DNA from: Corythucha ciliata
Taxonomy: Eukaryota > Arthropoda > Insecta > Hemiptera > Tingidae
Direction: 5' to 3'
NCBI GenBank assembly: GCA_038030265.1
Contig: CM075939.1
Span: 43,443,253 to 43,507,252, forward strand
Length of the DNA: 64,000 bases
Position 1 is the first letter of the stretch, and each line of letters begins with the position of its first letter. Position numbers and translations under genes: made by a program. This document shows, in pieces, positions 22,505-33,409 of this stretch. The notes under the pieces are model-generated. The model made no database searches and had not been told where the DNA came from. It worked only from the letters and a program-made list of their open reading frames with translations.

Positions 22505-23588
22505 TTATCGCGCTGCGTTGTCCACGATGTGGGCTTTGTAAGCCAAATTATGCGACGAAAAACTTCTATCCCAACCGCCTCCTGAACTTTGCCAGCCACC
22601 ACCGCCGCCTCCGCCGCTCGAAGGCCATCCGCTGGAACCTCCTGAGCTTTGCCATCCACCTCCACCTCCCTTTTTTGTGTGCGTGTGAAGATAATGAGAA
22701 TTAATAACAAATATTGGGGCGTTCATGGTGTTTTTTTCGTTACCTTCTGACTTTTCAGTTTTTTCAAGATAATGATTTTTGAAATTGTCAGCGATATGAA
22801 GCCCATAATGAGAGCTTTGATGGCTAAAAGTTTAGTCAGACCCATAAGCAGCGGACCGAGCATCATAAACTTTCCAGCGGCCATCATACACATCATCATC
22901 ATCATCTTTTTCATGCCTTTTTTACCGCCTCCTCCGCCGCCGCCTCCTTTTTTTCTACCTGTGGGAAAAATACGTGGTGGAAGTGGTGAGGGGGGAGGTA
23001 AGCAAAAAAACAAAATTGAAATTAAAGAAATAGGGAATTTTACCTTCTTCCTCGATGGAGTCACCAACGTAAAAGTCGAGTACATTGTCATTAGAGGATC
23101 TCAATTCTGAGGAACCGCGGAGCCATTGCGGCAGTTCAAAACGGAAAACGTGCGTTTCAAAAAAAGACGAAATTGACGAATCGACCATGTCACCAAGAGT
23201 GTCACCGTCCAAAGACCGGAGGGATTCTTCTTGGATGAGTGGAAGCGGTGGTGATGTTCTGACGACTGACAGAATTCCATCTCCTACCAGAGGGAACCTG
23301 AACAGCATTTTTTTGTTTTTTCAACAAGAAAAATTAATCCCCCCCCCCTCCTGGCTGAATAAAATATCGTAAAATTACTAACTTGTCAGCTCGCCCCATC
23401 CTTTCGATAAAAACAAGCGCCTTCCTTTGCAAACAAGTCCAACTGAATTCAAGAACGCACTCCGAATAAATTCCATCGACTGCAGCGTTGGGATCAGCCT
23501 CCTCCATCAATTTATCACTGACACTCACATTAAACCCGATTGCGAATAATAAAAATGTCAAATTTACCCGCTTTTTTATTCCCGTCAT
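22505..23588 (-). CDS. Osiris-family (DUF1676) protein, complete four-exon gene
   Basis: Exons on the - strand are 23588-23383, 23297-23044, 22958-22744 and 22669-22505. They total 840 nt, giving 279 aa plus the stop. All introns are GT-AG and the frame stays open across every junction. The donor of exon 1 (AA|GTTAGT) was chosen because it alone keeps frame. Residues 1-24 form a signal peptide (FLLFAIGF). C44 and C52 form the paired-cysteine region. Residues 70-153 include FPLVGDGILSVVR and an acidic stretch. Residues 155-225 hold GRKKGGGGGGGG, a methionine run and the DUF1676 hydrophobic segment (LLAIKALIMGFISLTI). The last exon is a Gly/Trp/Ser-rich tail with HNLAYKAH, matching the AQxLAY-like C-terminal motif of Osiris proteins. 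Family knowledge: insect-specific, secretory or endosomal, active in cuticle-forming epithelia. It converges on the Osiris exons at 4556-5957. I cannot assign an Osiris number. Confidence 0.93.
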
Positions 23589-23705
23589 GGCGAAAAAAAA
23601 ACAACACTTTTTTCTCCTCTAACCGATGGGACGGGAAAAAGGGAGTGAGTACACGGGCGAACTTATCGTGCAAAACAGTGAACCAAGGGCGAAATCTGAG
23701 GTTGG

Positions 23706-23712
23706 ATATATA
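23706..23712 (-). promoter_or_regulatory. TATA box of the Osiris gene
   Basis: The - strand reads CTATATATCC. It is about 33 bp upstream of a TCACTG initiator-like motif (23681-23676), which in turn is about 90 bp upstream of the ATG. Spacing and motifs fit an arthropod core promoter. The transcription start is inferred. Confidence 0.6.
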
Positions 23713-24612
23713 GCTGGCATCTGGGACATGTTCCTCCTCTCTCCTACTCATCGTATTTTCTTTCTTTTTTTTTTTTTTTTTTTTTCGTTCAAGACGAAAG
23801 AAGTGAAAGAAAGAAAGAAAGAAAGGTAGAGGGACTGAGTGAATAAATGAGATACGATGGAAAAAGCTCGCACTCGTCGCCTTCTAGGTTTGTAGGTATA
23901 CTTCAAGAGGATGATGAACATAATGGAGGAGGATGACCATGGACGAGCGGTGGAGGAGGAGTACTTTAACTTTTATTTTCTCATCAACATTCGTCATGAA
24001 ATTTTTCGTATGCAAACTTGACCTCTGTGCAACTTACACGGCTTCCTTTTAAAAAAAAAAAAAAAATACGACTTTTTTGTGACGGTGTTTTCACCTTTAT
24101 CTTTTTTTATGCCTAATGACTCGTAATTTGACTTTGACGTTTTATTTGACAACGCGCATCTCTTTTTTAAATATTTTTTTAGACTAAACACAACCAGTTT
24201 CACTTAAACTAGCCAAAAGGAAGTAAAGTAGAAAAAGGGATTCGGCACGACTCCAAAAACGTGAACAGTAAAAGTTTGAGAGCACCCTCCCATCCTATAT
24301 CTTGAGACCTCAAACTATTAAAATAAAATAGACCACATCATTTTTTTTCGAATGCAGTTTTTCAAACTATCTTCTACTCTCAATTTTCCCGACTTTTATT
24401 CTTCTGTCAGTAGTGAACTGACCCATTCTATCGATTTGGCCACCTATGCGGTGACCCCCTCTGCTGTTCCATGTCATTTCTACCAATTCCGAGGGCTAAA
24501 CTGTGCCTTCACCGATGTATGTGTCACGAAGCTTCCAGTTGCGCTAGTGCCAAGTCGGTCAGTGATGCCAGTACTGACATTTTGTTTGTGTAAAATCGAC
24601 GTTTCTGAAGGC
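23713..24612. other. Upstream region of the Osiris gene
   Basis: Contains a T-tract (about 23766-23784), a GAAA microsatellite (about 23808-23826) and an A-tract (24051-24066). It probably holds upstream regulatory DNA; no element could be named. Confidence 0.35.
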
Positions 24613-25150
24613 ATAGTCGTAGTGCTAAGCAAGACCAGGCCGGCCTCCCCAACCCCAAGACCAAGACCGACTCACTACTCCCAAGACCAAGACCAGTCTT
24701 GCGAGACCACCAACATTTGTTTTACCCGATTTAGACCCAAGAAAAATCGTTCCTTTGACCCTGAATCATGAAATAATTTCGTTATTCTCGCATTTTATCA
24801 GCAATCTTGCCTGTTTCTTTCCGACATAACCTTTTTTTGTAACAGCATCAGCATTAGACCCCCTCCCCTCCACCAACTAAGTTATTTATCGAGATTTTTC
24901 TTTTTATATGAGAAAAGTATACAAAGCCAATATGGCTACTTTTAACGTGAGTATCGGCATGCATTTTTCTCACTTTAAAAAACACGGGACTCTAATTCAT
25001 GATATTACGTGCATTTACATAACTATAACACTTGATTTTCATCGCGATGCATACATTATGCATAAAATTGCGTACATTTTTGCAAGACCGCAAGACCAAG
25101 ACAAAGAACCTGTTGGTCTTGGTCTCGCAAGACCACATCAATACATGATG
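24613..25150. mobile_element. Possible hAT-like element with CAAGACC subterminal repeats
   Basis: CAAGACC/AAGACCAAGACC motifs cluster at 24628-24702 and again, partly inverted, at 25083-25134. The pattern resembles the GAGACC-rich ends of the hAT-type element at 59352-61738. I did not find convincing inverted termini or a target-site duplication. Confidence 0.35.
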
Positions 25151-25610
25151 TGGTCGGCTAAAATAAAGAAAAGGCGCTGATTCATGGCTGAGAGTGAAGA
25201 AAAAATTGCTAATTTAACGCTAAAATGGAAAAAACGCTGCTAAAAAGAAGAGCATTAAAGTTCTAATAAATTAAGTCTCAACTGCGAACATTGGTGCAGA
25301 AAGACGCTAAAATCTTTGCTAAAACAGAGAAAAACGGCAAATTCGCTGATGAAATTGAGGATAATAGCAGATTTCAGTGTTCAGAGGCCAACTTGCGAAA
25401 AAATTGAGAAAAAAAAAAAAAAAAACGCCAGAGTGCTGCTCTTGGGACAAGTTCCCTCCGATAAGAGAAAATCATTATAATTCATGGCGTCTGTAACCGA
25501 GAAAAACGCTAGTTCAGCGTGAAAATTGAGATAAATGGTTAAATCACGGCTAAAACTGAGAAAATCGTTATTTCGTGAAGATAAGGGAGCAAAGGGGCTA
25601 AGTTTCTGTT
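25151..25610 (-). repeat. Family-1 ~30-bp array, reverse
   Basis: Units such as GCTAATTTAACGCTAAAATGG and GAGAAAAACGCTAGTTCAGC are the reverse complement of family 1. Confidence 0.75.
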
Positions 25611-25667
25611 CTTGATCCATCATTCTGCACCCCCAGCGTAGCCTCACATTTTAGTTGGGCTGACGAT

Positions 25668-25952
25668 TTGGGGGGGGGGGGCGCAGGGCTTTGAGCACGG
25701 CAGGCGCCTGCCTCCATTGGGCTTCTACGCCATACCCAGATCTAACTGTGCACTTCACACCCGTACTACGCGGGCGTTTCGGTCGGTGCGCGGTTTGTTG
25801 AACGCACACGGCTAGGAACGCCCTAACGAAGCCGAATGTGCCGTGTCACAGCTCGCCGCAGCCTTATAGTGTAATGGGCAATGACTGGATTCGAACCCAG
25901 GCCCGCTGAGTTGCGAAGCGAGCATTGTATCCATTACACCATCGAGGCGCGC
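25668..25952 (-). mobile_element. tRNA-derived SINE with 13-bp target-site duplication
   Basis: The perfect direct repeat TTGGGCTGACGAT flanks it (25655-25667 and 25953-25965). On the - strand the head is tRNA-like: A box TGGTGTAATGG, a CTTCGCA loop and B box GGTTCGAATCC. It is closest in layout to a tRNA-Arg with a TCG anticodon, but pairing in the anticodon arm is poor. The body contains GGCAGGCGCCTGCC, and the 3' end is a C-run followed by AAA. The duplication and internal Pol III promoter boxes mark a SINE. Confidence 0.85.
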
Positions 25953-26012
25953 TTGGGCTGACGATACCTTGGGATCCGACCATCTCCCTATCATCATTTC
26001 TTCATTATTTAA

Positions 26013-26469
26013 CCTTCATCCGGGCGCGCTCCCTTTTGTAACGCTATCGGGCGCGGAGCGGTAACCTACCGCCTTCTCATGTTTTACTTGTTTTTCTCCA
26101 CAAATTGCTTTAAATCATTTTAATTAGGGTTAAAGGGTGCTTTGGGGGGAATTTTGGACGGTAGGGGGCGATTAGGTTGGTTTTTTGGAAGATTGGTACC
26201 AACATTTGGCTCCTGTAGTGAACAAAATAGAGTTACACTTCTGGGCGCGCAAGGGCGGTAAATTACCGCCGGCCACGTCTTTATGAGCTTTAACGACAAA
26301 TAAAATGGAATGAAGTCAATCGCTAGGACGAAATGCCCCTTCTCCTAGTGCAACAGAGTATCAACGAGGAATACATGACCTCTTGGGCATTTTGCTGTCA
26401 ATCACACCAATGGTATCACTCGTTGAAGCACTTGGGCGGTAGTTTACCGCCCGCGCGCCCGCATGAAGG
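26013..26469. mobile_element. piggyBac-type MITE
   Basis: TTAA flanks both sides (26009-26012 and 26470-26473). The termini CCTTCATCCGGGCGCGC and GCGCGCCCGCATGAAGG are inverted with one mismatch. Three short palindromic motifs of the form GGCGGTAAATTACCGCC occur at about 26056-26072, 26253-26270 and 26430-26449. At 457 bp it has no coding capacity. Confidence 0.85.
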
Positions 26470-26689
26470 TTAAAATTAAGAATTGTGTCCGAACCAAACC
26501 CCTGCGAAGATGGAATGAAAGCTAACTATGATTACACAAGCCTTAACCCTAGAAAGCTAACCAGCCGTCAAAAAGATGGAAACAAAAATTTAAGTCCTCC
26601 CACCACTTCAATTTGATTAGTAGGGAAACGGGGCTTCAGGAGTGCTTCTACCATATCGGCAGTGTGCCAGACCCACCGTACCTTACTTA

Positions 26690-27342
26690 CTTCATGCTAA
26701 GTTTACTCCTGTCCTTCGCAATTTTTTGAGAAAAATCCATCGTTGTACCAAAAAATGAGGCAATGAGGAAGTAACATAAAAAATAAAAATCGCTGGAAAC
26801 ATTTTTTTTTCGAAAGAAAATGACTAAATATGGCCAGGAATTGAATATTAGTGCGTAAATGATTGATTTCGATTTGTAGCGAAATAATAAAACTTGCCAA
26901 TTTTTTTGTTACCTTAAACGGCCGGTCTCGTGACTTAGTTATGGGGATGTGACCCCTCCCAACACTCCGCATCATGGCCGTTATCATGTCTTGCCCCTTC
27001 TTGCCTTTCTCATTCTCTTAAGTCCTATTGTTTGATTTGTGGGAAGCTATTGTGAAAGTCATGCGAATGCTGTTATTACGTCATCAGTCTATCTAGCCTA
27101 TTTCAAATGGGTCCCGCAACCCGATAGTTTTAAAAATTAATAAAAAAATATAGGGCCTGATTTTATTTGAAAGGATCGTGTTTTCATGAGTTTTGGTACC
27201 CAAGCTATCATGACAGCATGTTTTTGGAAAATGTGTTACTACCTCATTAAGCTCATTTCGAGTGCCTATAAAGAAGATATTTTGGTATAGCAATGGATTT
27301 TCCTAAATAAAAATTGCGGACAGGAGTAAACTAAGCGTGAAG
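26690..27342. mobile_element. TA-flanked MITE (Tc1/mariner-type)
   Basis: TA precedes 26690 and follows 27342. The termini CTTCATGCTAAGTTTACTCC and GGAGTAAACTAAGCGTGAAG are inverted, and similarity continues inward through CTGTCC and GCAATTTTT to about 65 bp. No transposase frame is present in 653 bp. Confidence 0.7.
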
Positions 27343-27344
27343 TA

Positions 27345-28239
27345 TTAAACTAAGTGCCTTCATCTTGTTTTATAGGAATTTTCCAGGCGCTGGGAGCAAC
27401 GTTGCTGTTTTAGTCTTGCTTTGAACGGTTGTCAAAAACGGATATTTTCCCGGTTTTCACCGACAAACTTCCCTAAAAAATAAACAAAACGTCCGTGATC
27501 ACACAGAAAAAAGTGTGCTCTTTTCAGTGGTATCATTGGATTTAACCTAGGACGCTTATTTCTCACGTTACAGCTGTTTTTGTTGCGAAAACCCGTGCTA
27601 TGCTAAAACACGTGAAAGAATCGATTATCTCGACTAAGAATGGAAATCGGACCCAGGGTCATAGAACACTTTTTTTTTTTTGCATTTTGGGTGCAAAATC
27701 ATCCCTCTCATTTTTCAACTAAGTACCGGTCACCCTGCATGTGCAGAGGTGGGAAAAATTTGTATCATCCAAATGGCCGTCATTTTGAAAGCAACCGCTT
27801 TGGCATGGCAGACGTTTATTTTCGCACCCAATGGACCATGAGCCATGATTTCTGATTTTCAAAACCTGTGACAAAATACATGCACCTTTTCGGAGCTGGC
27901 TCCAGGACTAAATCATTTTTTTTTTTTAAATTGCCACTTTTCCGGAGGGTATGTCTCCGGAACGGTTGGGAATTTCTGTAAAACGAATAAGATCAAAGTT
28001 ATAGAGAATTGTGTCTTCTTTATTCAAGTACAAAGTGACGATTTCGGTGAGACCGATTGTTTTTGAGGTAGAGGCGAAAACCCTAAAAATGGGACCTTCT
28101 TGGACCCCCCTCCACCTGTTGCCAACCCCCTAGGCGAGAGGACTTTTAGTATGTTCACTTTCTAACCACCCTTAACAAGTTTCCGAAGGAATATGTTCCG
28201 ATACCGCTCACCGGAGCTACACCCCCTTTTGATCAATTA
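27345..28239. other. Spacer without recognised content
   Basis: No gene or delimited element is seen. A frame at 27640-27855 shows no family features. Confidence 0.3.
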
Positions 28240-28674
28240 TTTGACTGGACTGTTAGTAATTTATACTTTTTAAAAAGGTGAAAAACACCTGTCGTAAGCG
28301 GTGATCAACATAAACAGTAAAAAATCTGTTGTACTGTAATATCTACTGTTACAATGGTATCTATCACCGCGTGGTGCTCGGTGTATTTGACCGTTCTGCT
28401 CGGAAAGGTGAATATTACTGACAAACGGTAACGGTGAACAGTGAAATAAACCTAAGCATAAGTAAAATCGTAAAAGGTATTATTCACTTCCAAAGAGTCG
28501 AATCCACTGGGTTTACTGAGTTGATCTCACTTTTCGTGTTGAGAACAGTGAATTTAATGTCAAAACAATAAATTCCACTGTGCAAACAAGTAGATTTAAC
28601 GTCTCAAAAGATCCTAAACATATCTCCTACCACCCAAAATACTTGCGTTGAGTTATTCAGTTTAGAAGGAATGG
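28240..28674. repeat. Diverged repeats with AACAGTGAA motifs, left part
   Basis: Short motifs GGTGAACAGTGAAAT, CAGTGAATTTAAT and ATTCCACTGTG recur. The same type of sequence lies at 31950-32470, on the other side of the hAT-type element, which therefore seems to have split it. Confidence 0.5.
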
Positions 28675-29754
28675 AAATAAGGCAGTGGCGTAGGTAGGAA
28701 TTTGTCCTGGGGGGGGGGGGATCAGATTGAAATCTTCTAATGGTGAGGGGGGGGGGGGTAATTTCACATTTTAGTCATTATTCCACCCATCCAGCACACT
28801 CTTGAATATGGACATCTTGCTGGCCTCATCATAGCCTCAATCTCTCAGTTAGGGGTGATTTTTGGACTCCACCCGCAAATTAGCGCTTTTTTGGCCGAGT
28901 GTATCGTTCTTATCAGTTTCAGCCGGCGGTTTTGCCGGTAAAAGTATCATTTTATCCCGTGAGCGATGTTCCGATGTTTCTCAACTATCCACGAGTTTTA
29001 GCGTTTTCCTCAATTTTAGCAGCATATTACAGATTTAAAAAAAAAAATTTACCAGGGGATTAGCACTTTTCTCAGTTTTAGCAGGAAATTAACGTTTTTC
29101 TTAAGTGTTTTCCACAATATTAGCTGCAAAATAGGGGCAATTTTCACTAATTAGGAGTTTTTTGGTTCACCATACGCAATGCATGAGCGATTTTTCTCAG
29201 TTCACTCGCGAATTAGAGGTTTCTTCGCCTATTTCAATAAATTGCCGTTTTTTTTCAATTTCAGCCTGAAAAGTTGCCTTCAGAATCCGCAAATTGACGG
29301 AATTTTTCTCAATTTCAACCACGAATGAGCGCTTTTTTAAAATTGTAGCGGCGACGCGTCGTAGCGTTTCAACCCCTGTGAATTAGCGAATTTTCTCAAT
29401 TTCAGTCACAAATTGGCGTTTGGCGCAATTTTAGCTGTAAATTGGCGATTTCTTCCATTTTTATACTCAAATTATCAATTTTTTTCAATTTTTAGGCTTA
29501 AAATTAACATTTTTCTTAATTTTTACCAGGCTGATTATTTTATTTTCTAAATATTACCCGCAAATTAGCGGGTTTTCACGTTTTACCACCGCATTAGCAA
29601 TTTTTTATAACTTTCATGGGTATAGATTATTCCTTCTTTTCAGTTCTAGCCGTGAATTAGCGTATACATACTACATAACATTATGCATAACATTATACTA
29701 TATCCATTCATGAATTTGTCATTTTTCTGAATTTTACCCCAAAAAATGCCTTCA

Positions 29755-29854
29755 GGGCCCTATTGCACAATGTTTTATTAGCTAATTTCACAGCTGTTTC
29801 ATTAGCTAATATTAGCTATATTATTAGCTAATAAAACATTGTGCAATAGGGCCC
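29755..29854. mobile_element. Hairpin (foldback) MITE, 100 bp
   Basis: GGGCCCTATTGCACAATG and then TTTTATTAGCTAAT are repeated exactly in inverse orientation at the other end, giving 32-bp arms. The array sequence GCCTTCAGAA without the insertion occurs at about 29277-29286, so the empty site is represented nearby. Confidence 0.8.
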
Positions 29855-30230
29855 AGAAGGTGCGAATTTAAATTATAAATGTAATTTTTTTTTTCTAACC
29901 AATAAATATTCATCATCCATCCATTTCTGTCAAAAAATCATCATTGTTAAATTATAAATTTCACGACACGACAGTATAACCACGCGAAATTCATGGTTTC
30001 TAAAAGATCCAGATTCACGTAATTTGGGGTTAAAAAGAGCTAAATCTCGCACAATTTTGCACTTGCAATGCAACCCACAACAGTAATTTTGCAGCCAATT
30101 GCTTCAGTAACTTACAATTTCTAGGCCGTTTATCGATCCGAACTCGCAATTTCACTGCTGGTGAATATTCTAAACCGCAAGTTTGCGGCTATTGCTCCTG
30201 TGGGAAATGCTATTTCGCGTGTAATTATAA

Positions 30231-30633
30231 TTTTTTTTTTTGAGGGCTCGGACGGTCTCCCGACTCCGAAGGTGCCAGAAGCCTTTCGGCCCATACACCA
30301 TACCCACTTGGGGCCCGGACTCGGGAGAGCCTAGTACGGCTCCTCAAACCTATTTATCCTTTCCAGCAAACTCAGGAGACGGGTCCCATTCTTCTTTGAG
30401 AAGCTGGGGAAGGTTATCCTATCGTCACCAAAAATGGTGTGTCTGGCCGCCGCGTAGCCGTCACACTCGCATACGACGTGATCCGCGGTTTCTTCAGCCT
30501 CCCCACACCTTTCGCAGTCGGGCTCCCCTACTGCCCCCATGATTGACAAGTGCCTATTAAGGGCGTAATGCCCTGTATATATCCCTACTATCCGCCTAAG
30601 CTTAACCCGTGTTAGTCCCAGCAACCATGCCAC
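30231..30633 (-). pseudogene. LINE (Jockey/R1-like) 3' fragment with poly(A)
   Basis: The - strand frame 30633-30331 reads RRIVGIYTGHYALNRHL and then CERCGEAEETADHVVCEC. This is the conserved TGH-x-x-LN-x-H and C-x2-C ... H-x4-C end of non-LTR retrotransposon ORF2, after the RNase H domain. A run of 11 T (30231-30241) on the + strand is the poly(A) tail. It is severely 5'-truncated, as usual for LINE copies, and inserted in the array of the 28683-31444 element. Confidence 0.85.
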
Positions 30634-31452
30634 ACTTAATCCGAGAATTAGTGACGTTTCACAATTTTAGCCGCGAATTTTCGCTTTTTCTAAATTTTAG
30701 CAGCGTGGTAGCGTTCCCAACCCGTGCATTACCTACCGGGTTTTGTCAATTTTTGCCAATAATTGGCGTTAGGCTCAATTTAAGCTGCAAATTGGCAATT
30801 TTTTCCATTTTCAACTGAGAATTAGCACTTTTTCCCAATTTGAACTGAAAATTAACGTTTTTCTTAATTTTAGCTGCGCTAATTGGTGATTTTTTTAATT
30901 TTAGCCGCGAATTAGTGATTTTTGTTCAATTTTAACCTGAAAGCGTCTTTTATTTTTCAATATTGTAGCGTGTTTTCTTAACACTTTAACCGCAGGGTTT
31001 ACCCAAGTACAACACTTTTGCGTTGGTTTCCACAATTTATTGTAGATTGGCCTCCATGTACCGCGAATCAGCGATTTTTTTCTTAATTTTAGTCTGGAAG
31101 TTACTTTGCAAGACCACGAATCAGCGCTTTTTAGCATCTATAGCCACGAATATTACCAATTTTTGTCTGATAGAGGGTCCGGGGCGAACCCCCCCCCCCC
31201 CCCGTACTTCGGTACACTACTGCGTTGGGTCTCAAGTCCAAGGAAAAAGCTGGACGTACTCGGACCTTTTTGGGCTGCTTCAAGTCCAGAAAATCTGGTA
31301 AACCTAACTTCAATGTGAAACGCTCATTTTTGGAGATTTTATGGGGCTCTTCGTTATGGTACTAGTGCTCCTTCGTTCGTATACTTGTAGCTCTGGGGGG
31401 GGGGGGATCTATCCCCCATATCCCCCTCCGTACCTACGCCCCTGAAATAAGG

Positions 31453-31949
31453 GATCAGTTCTGTATCCTGATCAAGAGTGAGCCGTTTCGGAGAGCTGGG
31501 TGTGCGTTCACACTTTCACAGTTAATTTGGTACATCAATTTCAAAGTGCGTTATTTTCTTAATAATGTTATAAATAATCATGCTTTGTGAATATTCGTTA
31601 ATGGAACATAAATACATGACTTCAATAGAACATAAAGAATAGTGACTAAATGGTTCATGACCTTGTACTATACGCCTATCCTATTACCCCATTTCTATGG
31701 TAAGCGTTGACTTCTTCACCGTGTTCACGTTTGATTTCATCTTTCCAGCAATATTTTTCATTTTTCAGGTCCTTTAGTTCAGTCATGTTCACTTTTCTTA
31801 CAGTTATGCTCCACGCTGCCCCTGTAGGACGAGGATTTATTCGTCTTTTACCTCTTCCAGAAAGCCCATCGTAAGCTCAATACTAAAACGCTAATTAGTG
31901 TAACACGCATTCACGATGGTTTTTCCGGATTATCGCTACCCACAAGGTG
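31453..31949. other. Spacer without recognised content
   Basis: No gene, repeat or element end could be supported. Confidence 0.3.
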
Positions 31950-32470
31950 AAAAATAATGAGACGTACCCTTCCCACCATCAAAGGTTCAGCGTGGCTACA
32001 AGATAACTGAGATGAAGGTGAACATAACTATTCTAAAAGTCGTGACAATTGTGTAAATAAATGAAGAACCAGTGCATAATAACGCTGGAATGGCAAAGCG
32101 ATGGGTGATAAGAGCTGAGAAATGAGAGAACAGTGAAAATTACCGTTACGATGGGCTTGAAAACAGTGAATAATGCCTTTGGAAAAGGTAAACATAAAAG
32201 TTGAAAATACCTGAGAGAACAGTGAAAATCGCCGTTTCGGGAGCTCTGAAAACAGTGAATAGAACAGTTTAAAAAGTAAAGGGAAGGGTAAAAAGAACTG
32301 AGTAACAGTGAAAATTACCGTTATGAAGGCCTAGACAACAGTGAATAATACTGTCAAGACAACCTCGAAATCACTAAATCACTGAAAAATACTGCTCAAA
32401 AGGTATAAAATAACTGTGAGAATAGTAAAAAACTAGCATTATGACGTCACTGAAAATAGTGGAATTCACT
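31950..32470. repeat. AACAGTGAAAATTACCG repeats, right part
   Basis: GAGAACAGTGAAAATTACCG and GAAAACAGTGAATAAT alternate at intervals of about 40 bp in at least six copies. It is related to the stretch at 28240-28674. Confidence 0.65.
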
Positions 32471-32479
32471 GTAAAAAAA

Positions 32480-33150
32480 ATTAAATTTTGCACTCGCGAA
32501 ACAATGGAACGGACCTATTTATTCACGGCTTGGGAAATCGTTAATTCGCGGATAAAATTGAGGAGCGGTGCTTATCTGCGAGTTAAAACAGAGGAAAACA
32601 CTAATTCAAATGCCTAAAATTGAGAAAAATCGTTTACTTTTTAATCGTTTACAAATTTAGAAAATACGATAATTCACTGATAAATTTGAGAAAACCTGGT
32701 AATTCGCAGCGGAACTGTTGAGCAAAATGCGTAAATTCGCACCTAAGGTTGACAAAAAGCGCTCATCCGCAGCTAAAATAAAAAAACGATAATTCGCGGA
32801 TCAATTTGAGAAAAGCCGCTGATTTCCCGGGGATGAAATTGAGTAAAAGTGGTTCTTCGTGGCTGAAAGTAGGACATAATAATCGGCGGCTAAAATTGAG
32901 AAAAAAAACGCCAATTTTCGGATCTATTCTGGAAAACCTGCTGAACCTGAGAGAAACCCGTAATTCCTGGCTAAAATTAAGATAAAACGCTCACTAGCAG
33001 CTACGATGGAAGAAAATTCTGATTCGCGGATCAATTAGGCAGAGAAAATCCACGAATTCACTGCAATTGAGTAAAAGCGATAATTCGTCTCTCTTAAAAT
33101 TGGGAAATAACTTCGCAGTCTGACTTGAAAAACTCACTACATTTTTCGAC
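32480..33150 (-). repeat. Family-1 ~30-bp array, reverse
   Basis: AATTCGCGGATAAAATTGAG type units, the reverse complement of the family in 28860-31140. Confidence 0.8.
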
Positions 33151-33172
33151 TAATTTGTGATATCTAAAGCCG

Positions 33173-33300
33173 GGCAGGATCATGGGAGGGGGGGCTACCT
33201 AGGCTATAGCCCTGGGCGGCAAATTTCGAGGGGCGGCAAAATTTGAGAAATATTTTTTGGTGCGGGAGAGGGATGAGGCAAATCGAACTAGAAGAGATGA
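33173..33300 (+). mobile_element. Transposon end (GGATCATGG ... GGCTATAGCC)
   Basis: GGATCATGGGAGG, CTATAGCCCTGGGCGGCA and GGCAAAATTTGAGAAATA match, in reverse, the block at 44560-44680. No matching target-site duplication was seen, so the two may belong to different copies. Confidence 0.5.
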
Positions 33301-33409
33301 AGAGAGAAAGAAAATAATTTCTTTTTCACTCTCTCTCTTTTCCCTCTCATTGCATAATTCGTGCCCGTACTAAAGAGGACTCCTCCACGCACCGCCAGGA
33401 ACGCTCACA

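Larger units (their letters stand above)
28683..31444. mobile_element. hAT-type non-autonomous element filled by ~30-bp array
   Basis: The left end CAGTGGCGTAGGTAGGA and the right end CCGTACCTACGCCCCTG are inverted termini. Exact AAATAAGG lies on both sides (28675-28682 and 31445-31452), an 8-bp duplication. G-runs follow each terminus (28712-28724 and 31395-31406). The interior is mostly the family-1 array (28860-31140). A hairpin MITE (29755-29854) and a LINE fragment (30231-30633) are inserted in it. No transposase is left. This is the clearest case of a family-1 array carried inside a complete transposon. Confidence 0.9.

Noticed and set aside
22955..23110. Separate protein on the + strand over the Osiris gene
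   Set aside because: Antisense shadow of exons 2 and 3.
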